A stretch of 49,781 bases of DNA, taken from assembly GCA_964476515.1 (NCBI GenBank), contig CAYZAY010000007.1:1-49781 (forward strand), written 5' to 3'. Below the pieces are notes generated by a model. The model made no database searches. It saw nothing but the letters and a program-made list of their open reading frames with translations, and was not told the origin of the DNA. A program made the translations under genes and the position numbers. The stretch is from JASMHC01 sp964476515 (GTDB lineage: Bacteria; Pseudomonadota; Alphaproteobacteria; Rhodobacterales; Rhodobacteraceae). Of this stretch, positions 8,538-17,722 are shown piece after piece; positions within the stretch are counted from its first letter, which is position 1, and each line of letters starts with the position of its first letter.

Positions 8538-10115
8538 TCAGTCTTCGAAGAGTTGGGGAATGGACGCGATTTCGCGCGCCTTGTCGTTGTCGATTTTCAG
8601 GAACTTCTGAAGGTTTTCCGCGTTTTCTTCGATCGTTCCAACCTCGCGCAGGCGATAATAAGGGCTGAAACCGCTATCCCTGATGCGGTCGATTTCAAAT
8701 TCCAGGTCCTGTCGCATGGTCGGCAAAAGGCGGCGCAGCGTGTCCTCGGGGGTCATTTCGCCAGCCAGCCCGATGCGCAACGCATGCCCGAGCAGATAGT
8801 CGTCGTCAAACTCGGCATCCACTTCTAGCAAGGCCGTTTTGGATTTGTCGTCAAAGAAATCATGGAGAAGTTCGATATTGCCGGGGTCGATACAAACGAT
8901 CATCCGGTTGGTTTCGAAGTAATCAAATAGCAGTCGGACAAGCGCCCTGCGGTGGCGGGTTCGCTTTGACAGAGACGCCTGAATGCCGCCGAGGTCGGGC
9001 AGCGGCGTGCCTTCTTCGTTGAACAGATACTCAACGGCTGGAATGTCGGTGGTCTTCCTGATTTTCTCGATCAGCTTTTTCGCGATGTGCCATTTCTTTG
9101 AGAGAAGGATCAGAAGTTCGCGTTCACGGCCAAGCGTGCTTTCTGCCTCCCAAAAGCGGGTAGCGTAGCGACGTCCGATACGACCACGACCCGCGAGGAA
9201 ATTGTACAGACTGCGCCCTTCCTCCGAGATGCGGAAGTTAACGTTCTTTTCGGCGTAGAGACGGCCCAGCCGTTCGCGTAGTTCCTGCGCTTCGGGGCTG
9301 ATTTTGCGTGCGAAAAGAAAATCCTGACTAAGCAACATGTCATAGTGATCATTGTAGAAATTGACCGGCATGCCGTAATCAGAAAACATCAGGAACGTCT
9401 GTGTTCGGCATTCAATTTCATATTCGGGCACTAGGTGGCGAACGAGAGTTTGAAAGAACGTCTCATCCGGTATCCAAGTAGTTGAGAAGAAACGAAGAAC
9501 GTCCCTTCGTTTGTTGCTGAATTCCATGATCCGCTCGATGGTGCGGCGGCGAAGGCACCACCATTGGCTGCCGATCATGATCTGCAAATCAGCGGGGATT
9601 TTGCGTTTCAGACCTAGGCGTTTTTGCCATTCGTAAAGCGTGTAAAACCAGTATTTGTGGTTCCGTTCATTTAGGTAGTGACGGTAGAAAAGCCTGTCGC
9701 CCTTCATGCCTGTTTTAATCCAGTCGCTTTCAAAGAAATCAAAGCTTTCGATGTAGTCGCGATCATTTGAATCAAGGAATTCATGCGCGTATTCGGCTGA
9801 CTTGATCGACATGCAGTCGCCGGACACCATGTAGAAATGCGTGGCACGGGGGAATGCGTCTACGGCAGCTTCGATGGCATTCAAGGATGCGCGAACAAGG
9901 CTCCATTCGCCCCAGCCGCATTTAACGCGGGTTTTGGCAAACGTGACCTGAGGGTTACCATCCAGCGCGGTGCGGATCGCATCGTAATCATCCTTGCTGG
10001 CGCTGGCGTCAAAGTGGATCGCCATATAGTCGCCCACGGCTGTCAGCTGCCGAGCCTGCTGAATAATAGCCTCGGGGTTTTTGTGACAGAGCAAGATAAA
10101 GGCGATTTTGGCCAT
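8538..10115 (-). CDS. GT14-type glycosyltransferase (Core-2/I-branching-like) with DUF5928-type C-terminus
   Basis: A 525-residue cytoplasmic protein with no signal peptide. The N-terminal half (about 1-260) has the pattern of the Branch/GT14 family, which includes eukaryotic beta-1,6-N-acetylglucosaminyltransferases and peptide O-xylosyltransferases: AFILLCHKNPEAIIQQARQL, YMAIHFDASAS, FYMVSGDCMSIKS, GSQWWCLRRRTIE, WIPDETFFQTL. The C-terminal half (about 270-525) matches what I remember as DUF5928, known mainly from Rhodobacteraceae. It probably transfers a sugar to a surface or exported glycan. It is divergent from a sulfotransferase gene, which suggests a sulfated glycan or protein, but that partner is broken here. 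Confidence 0.8.
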   Translation of the reverse strand: MAKIAFILLCHKNPEAIIQQARQLTAVGDYMAIHFDASASKDDYDAIRTALDGNPQVTFAKTRVKCGWGEWSLVRASLNAIEAAVDAFPRATHFYMVSGDCMSIKSAEYAHEFLDSNDRDYIESFDFFESDWIKTGMKGDRLFYRHYLNERNHKYWFYTLYEWQKRLGLKRKIPADLQIMIGSQWWCLRRRTIERIMEFSNKRRDVLRFFSTTWIPDETFFQTLVRHLVPEYEIECRTQTFLMFSDYGMPVNFYNDHYDMLLSQDFLFARKISPEAQELRERLGRLYAEKNVNFRISEEGRSLYNFLAGRGRIGRRYATRFWEAESTLGRERELLILLSKKWHIAKKLIEKIRKTTDIPAVEYLFNEEGTPLPDLGGIQASLSKRTRHRRALVRLLFDYFETNRMIVCIDPGNIELLHDFFDDKSKTALLEVDAEFDDDYLLGHALRIGLAGEMTPEDTLRRLLPTMRQDLEFEIDRIRDSGFSPYYRLREVGTIEENAENLQKFLKIDNDKAREIASIPQLFED

Positions 10116-10260
10116 TGGCGGAACTGCGTCGATTACATCTTCTACAGTGATAAGTATGAATGCGCGTTGAATAAACCTGCAATCTCTGGTTTTCTGACTT
10201 TAATCAAATCTCAAACAGAATGCCCGATAGAACAGGGTCAAAGAGCAGGGGTTTTTAAAA

Positions 10261-11083
10261 ATGGGCTTTCCCGGCACTTGGATGACCGAAAGTGGCAGCG
10301 TGATTTATCGCGTCGTGCCCAAATGCGCCTGCTCGACGATTGGCCAGATTCTATACTTTCCGACCACGGCGTCTTTTTTGACGGGGATATCCACGATTCC
10401 AAAAAGGGCCTGCATAAATGGGGTCAGGAAGAAAGCCGCGACGCGATTTCGCGATCTGTCGTCAGCCATGACACCTATACGTTTACCTGCGTCCGAACCC
10501 CTACACACGGGTATTGTCGTCCTTCTTCGACAAGATTTGCGGCATTCAGCGAAATGGTCGGCGATATCGCGGTAACCTTGTGCCGATGCTTATCCAGAAA
10601 TACGGCGTCGAAGTGGGTGGCGAGGATGGAAAGCAGGAATTCGATCAGATCCAGAGTTTCAGGCGGTTTTTGCTGTTTGCTCGCGATTCCATTCGTTGGC
10701 GTCGTCCGATGGATCCGGACATTCATTGGTCTGCCACATCGGGTCATGTTTCAACGCTGATCAACAACGGCGGGCGTTACGACAACATCTTTTGGACGGA
10801 AAAGTTCAACGACGGGATGAATAGCGTCCTGAAAAAAATTGACACGCCACATAAGGTTAATCTGAACAAAATTCCTCGGTTCAATGAATCTGAAGGGTAT
10901 GGGCCTAAGCGGCTTCACCCTGTGCAGGATTACTTTGACGATCTGTCCATGCACCTGGTGTTTGAAATCTACAAACGGGACTTCAAGCTGTTCAAATACG
11001 ATTTTGAAAATCCCGGGAACAAGCTGCCGATTGGCGAGATTGATCTGGATGAGGTTCACGCCAAGCTGGGCCCTAACGGGTAA
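10261..11083 (+). pseudogene. Sulfotransferase family 2 gene, broken by two single-base deletions
   Basis: The coding sequence is spread over three frames. Frame 1 from ATG 10261 holds the PAPS 5'-phosphosulfate loop (RVVPKCACSTIGQIL). At about 10357-10359 one base, probably a T, is missing, and the text continues in frame 3 (SDHGVFFDGDIHDSKKG to YTFTCVR). At about 10495 a second base is missing, and the rest continues in frame 2 (NPYTRVLSSFFDKICG, the 3'-phosphate-binding R-NPY-R...S region, then to 11083). With both bases restored the protein would be about 274 residues, normal for the family, with no other damage. It would have moved sulfate from PAPS to a carbohydrate. The alternative is sequencing error in short homopolymers. 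Confidence 0.85.
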
Positions 11084-11086
11084 AGC

Positions 11087-11108
11087 AAAGGGGGCGCTGC
11101 CCCCTTTT
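11087..11108 (+). terminator. Intrinsic terminator after the sulfotransferase pseudogene
   Basis: A 9-bp stem (AAAGGGGGC with GCCCCCTTT) and a 3-base loop, ending in four T. It lies four bases after the stop codon. Its complement also ends in a T run, so it may work for the convergent adenosine kinase gene as well. Confidence 0.7.
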
Positions 11109-11141
11109 GAAACCCCCGAGGTATTTCAAGCAAGATAAAGA

Positions 11142-12128
11142 TCAGGCGATTAAGCCTTCTTTGCGGAAGAGAGCCGAGATGTTTGCATGGGGTCGTGCGC
11201 CGTAGTGACTGATGACTTCGGCCGCGCAGATGCACCCCATTTTGCCAGCCACCTCAAGCGATGCACCGGTTGCATAGCCATAGAGGAAACCGGCCGCGAA
11301 CTGATCGCCTGCGCCGGTGGCGTCAACGGGGGTGATAGCAGTAACTGGGACCACAACTTCTTCGTCTTTGGTAATCAGCACCACGTCTTTGTCAGACCGC
11401 GTGCAAACCGCAAGGCCGCATTCGTTCGACGCGGTTTCAAGCGCTGTTGAAAGGTCGGTCTGGTAAAGCGATTCCCATTCGTGTTCGTTGCCGATCACGT
11501 AGTCGAGGTCTTTGACAAGGCGGCGGAAATCGTCTCGGTGGCGATCCACACAGAAAGGGTCTGAAAGCGCGATGCCTGCCTTGCCGCCGTTTTCACGACA
11601 AATGCGGGCGGCGATTTCAAATGCTTCTTTGCCTTTGGGTTTGTCGTAGAGATAGCCTTCGAGGAACAGCAATTCGGTCGATCCGGCAACTGAGGGTGAG
11701 ACGTCATCAGGGCCTACTTCGGATGAAATGCCAAGATAGGTGTTCATCGAGCGTTCGCCGTCAGGCGATACAAAGATCATCGAGCGCGAGGTTGGAAGCT
11801 CTCCACCAGCAACCGGAGGGTTGACGAAGGCTGTGCCTTCTTTTTCGGTTTCATCCGCAAAGAAAACCCCCAGCGCATCATCATGAACACGACCGATAAA
11901 GCCGGTTTTTAGACCCAGCGCTCCAGCACCGGCAATGGTATTGGCAACCGATCCGCCAGCCGCTTGGGTGCGTTCTTTCATCGCCGCGTAAAGCATTTCG
12001 CCGCGCTCGCGTTCAACAAGCTGCATAATGCCTTTTTCGATGCCCATGAGATCAAGAAAGCTGTCATCACTTTGGGTGATCACGTCCACAACGGCATTGC
12101 CGATTCCAACGAGGTTATAGGTCTTCAT
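11142..12128 (-). CDS. Adenosine kinase-type PfkB family kinase
   Basis: A 328-residue ribokinase/PfkB family protein. The N-terminal GIGNAVVDVI, the Gly-rich AAGGSVANTIAGAGALG (about 57-73) and the C-terminal DATGAGDQFAAGF motif with catalytic Asp near 274 are all present. The closest family pattern I know is bacterial adenosine kinase, which makes AMP from adenosine; inosine-guanosine or sugar kinase activity cannot be excluded. Its start overlaps the nth stop by four bases (ATGA), so the two are co-translated. That pairing has no obvious functional reason beyond nucleobase economy. Confidence 0.85.
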   Translation of the reverse strand: MKTYNLVGIGNAVVDVITQSDDSFLDLMGIEKGIMQLVERERGEMLYAAMKERTQAAGGSVANTIAGAGALGLKTGFIGRVHDDALGVFFADETEKEGTAFVNPPVAGGELPTSRSMIFVSPDGERSMNTYLGISSEVGPDDVSPSVAGSTELLFLEGYLYDKPKGKEAFEIAARICRENGGKAGIALSDPFCVDRHRDDFRRLVKDLDYVIGNEHEWESLYQTDLSTALETASNECGLAVCTRSDKDVVLITKDEEVVVPVTAITPVDATGAGDQFAAGFLYGYATGASLEVAGKMGCICAAEVISHYGARPHANISALFRKEGLIA

Positions 12129-12769
12129 TGGGTCTTGTCCTCATAAGCGCAAAATTCACGTATCAAACAGGTGCCGCATTGGGGTTTGCGGGCTTTACAA
12201 TAGTAGCGGCCATGCAGGATCAGCCAATGATGCGCGTGGTTCTGAAAATCAACCGGAATGTTGTCTTCGATGGCTCTTTCAACCGCCACAACGTCTTTGC
12301 CGGGGCAAATGCCACTGCGATTTCCGACGCGGAAGATATGGGTATCAACCGCCTGAGCGGGATGGCCCCACCACATGTTCAACACCACATTGGCGGTTTT
12401 GCGACCTACGCCGGGAAGGGATTCCAAAGCGGCGCGGGAATTGGGAACTACGCCGTCATAGTCATCAACCAGAATGCGACTAAGCTTCATCACGTTCTTG
12501 GCTTTGTTGCGATAAAGGCCGATGGTTTTAATATGCTCGATCAGCTTTTCTTCGCCCAAGTCGAGCATCTTTTGCGGCGTGTCCGCGATTTCGAACAGGT
12601 CCTTGGTGGCGCGGTTCACGCCAACGTCGGTTGCTTGTGCAGATAGAGCAACAGCCACAACAAGCGTGTATGCGTTAGAGTGATTCAACTCGCCCTTCGG
12701 CTCTGCATCAGCTTCTTGGAAGCGTTCAAAGATTTTGCGGATGGTGTGATAGGAAAGTTGCTTGGCCAT
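12125..12769 (-). CDS. nth: Endonuclease III
   Basis: A DNA glycosylase/AP lyase that removes oxidised pyrimidines in base excision repair. In the 214-residue form from ATG 12769, the helix-hairpin-helix LPGVGRKTANVVLN carries catalytic Lys124, and VDTHIFRV carries Asp142. The C-terminal 4Fe-4S ligands follow the standard C-x6-C-x2-C-x5-C spacing (CKARKPQCGTCLIREFC). The frame is open to a TTG at 12826, but MAKQLSYHTIRKIFERF matches the usual N-terminus. Neither candidate has a strong ribosome binding site. Confidence 0.95.
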   Translation of the reverse strand: MAKQLSYHTIRKIFERFQEADAEPKGELNHSNAYTLVVAVALSAQATDVGVNRATKDLFEIADTPQKMLDLGEEKLIEHIKTIGLYRNKAKNVMKLSRILVDDYDGVVPNSRAALESLPGVGRKTANVVLNMWWGHPAQAVDTHIFRVGNRSGICPGKDVVAVERAIEDNIPVDFQNHAHHWLILHGRYYCKARKPQCGTCLIREFCAYEDKTQ

Positions 12770-12871
12770 AAAAACTCTATGCCCGTTCAAATTGAACCTC
12801 GCAAGCGTGTCGCGAAATATGCGCAAGTATCGGGTCGATACTGTTGCCTGATCTAAGCTAGGCTGTGATCA

Positions 12872-13717
12872 ATGACACAGGAATATTCGATGACCGAAGA
12901 CACAGGCTATCATTACCACGTCATCCGGCGCGCGCTGGATGTGTTTGATCAGGGCGGACCTCATCTGTCGCTTGAACAGCTGGCGGGTGAAATGGGGATG
13001 AGCCCCGCGCATTTTCAGCGGGTGTTTTCCAATTGGGTTGGGGTGTCGCCTAAAAAGTACCAGCAATATCTTACGTTGGAACACGCCAAGTCGTTATTGG
13101 CGGATCAATTCACAACGCTGGACACTGCGAACGCAGTTGGCATGTCGGGTGGTGGGCGTTTGCATGATCTGTTCGTCGGATGGGAAGCCATGACGCCCGG
13201 TGTTTTTTCCAAAGGTGGCAAGGGTTTGCGGATCAATTACGGCTGGTTCGAAAGCCCCTTTGGGGAAGCGCTTGTTATGGGGACGGCCCGCGGCATTTGC
13301 GGGATGGCGTTTTCTGATGAATTCGGGCGGAACAAGACCTTTGCTGATATGTCCGCCCGTTGGCCGAACGCGAGTTTCGCTGAACAATCCGAGGCGCTGG
13401 AACCGTGGGTTCAAGATGCATTCCATGGTCAGGCAACGAAGCTGCACCTTATGGGGGCACCGTTTCAGATGAAGGTCTGGGAGGCGTTGATTCAGATACC
13501 ATCCGGCAAAGTGACAACCTATTCCGAGATCGCCGAAGCTGTGGGCAACCCCGAGGCTGTCCGCGCTGTTGGAACGGCAGTCGGAAAGAACCCGATTAGC
13601 TGGCTGATCCCCTGCCATCGCGCAATACGTAAATCGGGTGGCTTGGGTGGCTACCATTGGGGGCTGCCAATCAAGCGGGCAATGTTGGCGTTTGAAAGTG
13701 CTCAAGCCGAGGCTTAA
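12872..13717 (+). CDS. AraC-type HTH fused to O6-methylguanine-DNA methyltransferase (Ada-like, no N-terminal zinc domain)
   Basis: A 281-residue fusion. Residues about 15-105 form an AraC-type double helix-turn-helix (LSLEQLAGEMGMSPAHFQRV). Residues about 190-280 are the MGMT catalytic domain with Cys248 in IPCHRAI and the DNA-binding helix PEAVRAVGTAVGKNP. The N-terminal Ada domain that senses methylphosphotriesters through a zinc-bound Cys is missing, so the protein cannot be switched on the way E. coli Ada is. It should still repair O6-methylguanine by irreversible transfer to Cys248. Whether the HTH half still regulates transcription, perhaps of its own gene, is not visible. A second possible ATG lies six codons in. 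Confidence 0.9.
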   Translation: MTQEYSMTEDTGYHYHVIRRALDVFDQGGPHLSLEQLAGEMGMSPAHFQRVFSNWVGVSPKKYQQYLTLEHAKSLLADQFTTLDTANAVGMSGGGRLHDLFVGWEAMTPGVFSKGGKGLRINYGWFESPFGEALVMGTARGICGMAFSDEFGRNKTFADMSARWPNASFAEQSEALEPWVQDAFHGQATKLHLMGAPFQMKVWEALIQIPSGKVTTYSEIAEAVGNPEAVRAVGTAVGKNPISWLIPCHRAIRKSGGLGGYHWGLPIKRAMLAFESAQAEA

Positions 13718-13812
13718 AGCGAAAAACTGCCGAAAATCGGGAATGTTATTTGGTAGCAATTCGCTTGGCCCTATAGTGCGGCCATCGAATTACAAAAATA
13801 ACGAGGCAGACA

Positions 13813-14478
13813 ATGCGAATTCGCAAACAGACGGCAGTGGCGCTTATAGTAGCGACCTCTGTGATCACTGCGTGTACCAGCCCAGCGCGGTTTGAACCCG
13901 ACAACTCCACGACCAACGCCAATTCAGGCGCCCTGATGGGGGGCATCATGGGGGCGATGATTGGCCTTGCGGGTGGCGATAGTGCAGACGAACGGCGCGC
14001 TGGCGCTATCAAAGGCGGTGTTCTGGGCGCAATCACCGGTGGTGTGATTGGCACTCAGCTGGACAAACAGGCCGCAGCTTTGGAAGCGGATATGGGCAAC
14101 AGCGCGGTAATGATCGAAAACACGGGCGAGAGTTTGATTGTCACGCTACCGCAGGACATTCTGTTCGACACGGACAGCACCGCCATTCGCGGCGACCTGC
14201 GGGCAGACCTAGGGGCGCTTGCACGCAACCTTCAGAATTATCCAAATAGCACAATCCAGATCGTTGGCCATACGGACAATGTCGGAAGCGCAGCTTACAA
14301 CGAAAACCTGTCCCTTCGTCGGGCGACCGCCGTTGCTGGTGTGCTTGTTGAACAGGGCGTTTTCAGCTCTCGAATTTCAACGCTTGGGCTGGGCGAAAGC
14401 CGACCCATCGGTACGAATCTGACGGACGCAGGACGCGCCCAGAACCGGCGGGTCGAGATTATTATCTTACCGTATTGA
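13813..14478 (+). CDS. OmpA-family outer membrane lipoprotein (YiaD-like)
   Basis: A 221-residue lipoprotein. The signal peptide ends in the lipobox VITAC with the lipidated Cys21. A glycine-zipper stretch (about 38-82, GALMGGIMGAMIG and GAIKGGVLGAITGG) could insert in or pack on the membrane. The C-terminal OmpA domain (about 105-221) has the peptidoglycan-binding pattern GHTDNVGS...N..LS..RA and ends NRRVEIIILPY. It should tether the outer membrane to peptidoglycan. It is preceded by a 95-bp gap and followed by a hairpin; it looks monocistronic. Confidence 0.92.
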   Translation: MRIRKQTAVALIVATSVITACTSPARFEPDNSTTNANSGALMGGIMGAMIGLAGGDSADERRAGAIKGGVLGAITGGVIGTQLDKQAAALEADMGNSAVMIENTGESLIVTLPQDILFDTDSTAIRGDLRADLGALARNLQNYPNSTIQIVGHTDNVGSAAYNENLSLRRATAVAGVLVEQGVFSSRISTLGLGESRPIGTNLTDAGRAQNRRVEIIILPY

Positions 14479-14486
14479 TATAATGC

Positions 14487-14508
14487 GGGCCGCTTTAACC
14501 AGCGGCCC
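14487..14508. terminator. Hairpin between convergent ompA-type gene and glmM
   Basis: An 8-bp stem, GGGCCGCT with AGCGGCCC, around a 6-base loop lies between two convergent stop codons. Neither strand has a T run after it, so it is at best a weak or bidirectional terminator. Confidence 0.4.
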
Positions 14509-14514
14509 CTTAAC

Positions 14515-15855
14515 CTATCCGGCGTCTACAACCGCCTGAGCGATATCGTTGACGACATTTTCAAGCAGCGTTGCATCAAGGCTTTCACCCATCACGCGGA
14601 TCAGCGGTTCAGTGCCTGATTTGCGGATCAGCAAACGCCCGTCAGCACCCAGCTTTTCGTTGCCTAGGTCGATGGCTTTTTGAACATCCTTGCTCTCAAG
14701 CGGGGTTGCGCCTGCGTTAAAGCGCACGTTCTTTAGCATCTGGGGAACCGGTTCAAAACGGCGTGCCAGTACGCTTGCGGGCGCGCCGCGATCTTTCAAC
14801 ATGTGCAGAAACTGAAGACCCGCAACCAGACCATCACCGGTTGTTGCGTAATCGGTCATGACGATGTGACCCGATTGCTCCCCTCCCAAATTGAACCCAC
14901 CTGCGCGCATTTCTTCAACCACATAACGGTCTCCGACAGGCGTGCGCTTCAGCGAAAGCCCATGGTCGTGGAGATAACGCTCAAGCCCAAGATTGGACAT
15001 GACGGTCGATACAAGCGTGTTGTTTTTTAGCTTGCCCTGTTCGGCCCAAGAGGTGGCAATCAACGCCATCAATTGGTCGCCGTCGGCCACCTGTCCGTTT
15101 TCATCAAGAATGATGATCCGGTCTGCATCTCCGTCGAGGCAAATCCCCACGTCAGCACCCGTATCGCGCACAGTTTGACCGGCCAGTTCAGGGCTGGTCG
15201 AACCACAGTTTTCATTAATGTTTCTGCCGTTGGGTGCGTTCCCAATGGTGACCACTTCTGCCCCAAGTTCCCAGAAAACTTCGGGCGCGACCTTGTAGGC
15301 GGCGCCATGGGCGCAATCGAGAACGACTTTTAGACCGTCGAGACGAAGTTCACCCGGCAATGTGGTTTTGGCAAATTCGACATAACGCGCTTGTGCATCG
15401 TGAAGCGAAGTTACGCGACCGATCCGTTCCTGATTGGGCGTAAAGTTATCGCTTTGCAGCAAGTCTTCAATTTCATGTTCGACCGCGTCCGACAGTTTAA
15501 ACCCGTCGGGGCCAAAAAATTTGATGCCGTTGTCATGGAATGGATTGTGCGAAGCCGAGATCATCACACCCAAGTCGGCGCGCATGGAATGCGTCATACG
15601 ACCAACAGCAGGTGTTGGCATCGGTCCAAGAACAAAGACATCCATACCCGCGGCCGTGAAACCTGCAGTAAGAGCGCTTTCAAACATATAGCTGGAACGG
15701 CGTGTGTCTTTGCCAATCACAACGCGGTGTTGCTTGGCGTCGCGGGCGAAGTAGTAGCCAACCGCGGTTGCGAGTTTTACGGCAAAATCAGCCGTCATCG
15801 GGTGGACATTTGCCCGACCACGAACGCCGTCGGTTCCAAAATACTTACGTGCCAT
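14515..15855 (-). CDS. glmM: Phosphoglucosamine mutase
   Basis: Interconverts glucosamine-6-phosphate and glucosamine-1-phosphate, the step between GlmS and GlmU. The 446-residue protein begins MARKYFGTDGVRG. The phosphorylated catalytic Ser102 is in MISASHNPFHDNG, the metal-binding loop is CLDGDADR (about 240), the sugar-binding loop is GGEQSGH (about 320), and the C-terminal phosphate-binding loop is RKSGTEPLIRVM. The start at 15855 has GAGGT upstream; a GTG/TTG 12 bases earlier is less likely. It follows glmS after 27 bp. Confidence 0.97.
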   Translation of the reverse strand: MARKYFGTDGVRGRANVHPMTADFAVKLATAVGYYFARDAKQHRVVIGKDTRRSSYMFESALTAGFTAAGMDVFVLGPMPTPAVGRMTHSMRADLGVMISASHNPFHDNGIKFFGPDGFKLSDAVEHEIEDLLQSDNFTPNQERIGRVTSLHDAQARYVEFAKTTLPGELRLDGLKVVLDCAHGAAYKVAPEVFWELGAEVVTIGNAPNGRNINENCGSTSPELAGQTVRDTGADVGICLDGDADRIIILDENGQVADGDQLMALIATSWAEQGKLKNNTLVSTVMSNLGLERYLHDHGLSLKRTPVGDRYVVEEMRAGGFNLGGEQSGHIVMTDYATTGDGLVAGLQFLHMLKDRGAPASVLARRFEPVPQMLKNVRFNAGATPLESKDVQKAIDLGNEKLGADGRLLIRKSGTEPLIRVMGESLDATLLENVVNDIAQAVVDAG

Positions 15856-15882
15856 ATCTGACCTCAAATCAACTATTATATA

Positions 15883-17703
15883 TTACTCGACCGTTACCGA
15901 TTTCGCCAAATTGCGTGGCTGGTCAACGTCTGTGCCTTTTTCAACTGCTGTATGGTACGCCAACAGTTGCACCGCGACCGCATAAACGATTGGCGCAAAG
16001 CAAGGGTCCATTTTGGGCATTCGGATGGTCTTCCAAACACCGTCTTGTGCCTCTTCAATGCCGTCTGCATCGGAAATCAGAACGATCTGCCCGCCCCGCA
16101 CCATGACTTCCTGCATGTTGGAAATGGACTTGTCGAAAAGCTCGTCTTTCGGGGCAAGAACCACAACCGGCATGTCTTCGTCGATCAACGCAATCGGACC
16201 GTGTTTCAATTCGCCGCTAGCGTAACCTTCAGCATGAATATAGCTAATTTCTTTGAGCTTTAGGGCACCTTCCAAGGCCAGTGGGAACATTGCGCCACGC
16301 CCAAGGAACAATGCGTCGGTTTTCCGCGCCAAAGCTTGGGAAAGAGCGCGGATATCATTTTCGCAAGCAAGCGCTTCGTCTACCAAACGCGGTAGCTCTG
16401 CCAGTTGGTTGGTTAACTCAACCTCTCGCGTAGCCGAAATCGCGCCCCTTTGACGTGCGGCTTCGATTGCCATCGTGGCTAGGACAACAAGCTGACAGGT
16501 GAACGCTTTGGTCGATGCAACGCCGATCTCAACGCCTGCAAGAATAGGTAGGGCCAAGTCACTTTCGCGTGCAATGGTGCTTTCAGCTACGTTTACGACG
16601 GATACGATCTTGCCAGCTTTGCCTTGGCTGTAGCGCATGGCGGCCAAAGTGTCGGCTGTTTCACCCGATTGGCTGACAAACAGAGTCATGTCGCCGTTGT
16701 TCAACGGCGGCTCACGGTAGCGGAATTCAGACGCGATGTCGATTTCCACCGGCAGGCGGGCGATCTTTTCGAACCAGTATTTTGAGACGTGGCAAGCAAG
16801 CGTAGCCGTGCCGCACGCGACCATGGTGAAGCGGTTGATGGATGTGAAATCAAGGCTTTCACGGATCTGGGCCTTGCCCACACTTTCAAAATGGTAGTGG
16901 CGAAGTGTATCACCCAAAACCGACGGTTGTTCAGCGATTTCCTTGGACATGAAATGTTTGTGGCCGGCTTTGGTGGACGTTGTGATATCCAATTTGACCT
17001 TCTTGCGTGGACGATCCACAGCATTCCGTCCAGCATCCAGAAACTTGGCACCAGCGCGCGAAATGATCGCGATATCACCTTCGTCAAGATATGAAATCTC
17101 ATCAGTCATTCCCGAAAGCGCGAGAGCGTCCGAGCCGACATACATTTCGTTGTCACCCCAACCGATAGCCAGCGGCGACCCTTTGCGCGCCGCAACGATC
17201 AAGTCTTCTTCGCCATCGAAAAGGAAGCAAAGCGCATAAGCCCCATCCAGTTCGTTAACGGTGGCTATGGCCGCATCGACATGGGATTTTCCTTGGTCGA
17301 GATGCCAGTTGCAGAGCATTGCAACGGTTTCGGTATCCGTGTCCGTTTCAGGCTTAATCTGATGTTCAGCCAGCTTTTCGCGGATCTGGCGGAAGTTTTC
17401 GATGATGCCGTTATGTACGATTGCCACACGACCGCGTTGATGCGGATGAGCGTTGTTCGTGTTGGCCGCGCCGTGCGTCGCCCAGCGCGTATGGCCAATG
17501 CCAGACGTCCCCGTCAGTGGTTCGTGCATCAACAGGTCATTCAGGTTCATCAGCTTGCCCATCGCACGGCGTCGTTCCAGATGGCCGTCGCTAATCGTTG
17601 CGATACCAGCACTGTCGTACCCGCGGTATTCCAGCTTTTTCAGACCCTCAACAAGGATCGGGGCCGCCTGATGGGTTCCTAGAACGCCTACAATTCCGCA
17701 CAT
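15883..17703 (-). CDS. glmS: Glutamine-fructose-6-phosphate aminotransferase (isomerizing)
   Basis: Makes glucosamine-6-phosphate from fructose-6-phosphate and glutamine, the committed step to UDP-GlcNAc. The 606-residue protein starts MCGIVGVLG, giving the N-terminal nucleophile Cys after Met removal. The class II glutamine amidotransferase domain (1-220) is followed by two SIS domains (about 285-425 and 455-595), with SQSGETADTLAAMR in the first and the family ending PRNLAKSVTVE. I found no glmS ribozyme core upstream, as expected outside Firmicutes. It sits between glmU and glmM on the same strand, 19 bp after glmU. Confidence 0.97.
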   Translation of the reverse strand: MCGIVGVLGTHQAAPILVEGLKKLEYRGYDSAGIATISDGHLERRRAMGKLMNLNDLLMHEPLTGTSGIGHTRWATHGAANTNNAHPHQRGRVAIVHNGIIENFRQIREKLAEHQIKPETDTDTETVAMLCNWHLDQGKSHVDAAIATVNELDGAYALCFLFDGEEDLIVAARKGSPLAIGWGDNEMYVGSDALALSGMTDEISYLDEGDIAIISRAGAKFLDAGRNAVDRPRKKVKLDITTSTKAGHKHFMSKEIAEQPSVLGDTLRHYHFESVGKAQIRESLDFTSINRFTMVACGTATLACHVSKYWFEKIARLPVEIDIASEFRYREPPLNNGDMTLFVSQSGETADTLAAMRYSQGKAGKIVSVVNVAESTIARESDLALPILAGVEIGVASTKAFTCQLVVLATMAIEAARQRGAISATREVELTNQLAELPRLVDEALACENDIRALSQALARKTDALFLGRGAMFPLALEGALKLKEISYIHAEGYASGELKHGPIALIDEDMPVVVLAPKDELFDKSISNMQEVMVRGGQIVLISDADGIEEAQDGVWKTIRMPKMDPCFAPIVYAVAVQLLAYHTAVEKGTDVDQPRNLAKSVTVE

Positions 17704-17722
17704 ATCAAATACCTTTCAAACG

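Noticed and set aside
9837..10760. A 307-codon plus-strand frame starting opposite the glycosyltransferase gene
   Set aside because: Only its middle part is meaningful: it is the second segment of the frameshifted sulfotransferase. The front part is antisense to the glycosyltransferase.
17704..17722. glmS ribozyme
   Set aside because: The gap between glmU and glmS is only 19 bp, far too short for the ribozyme, which is also confined mainly to Firmicutes.
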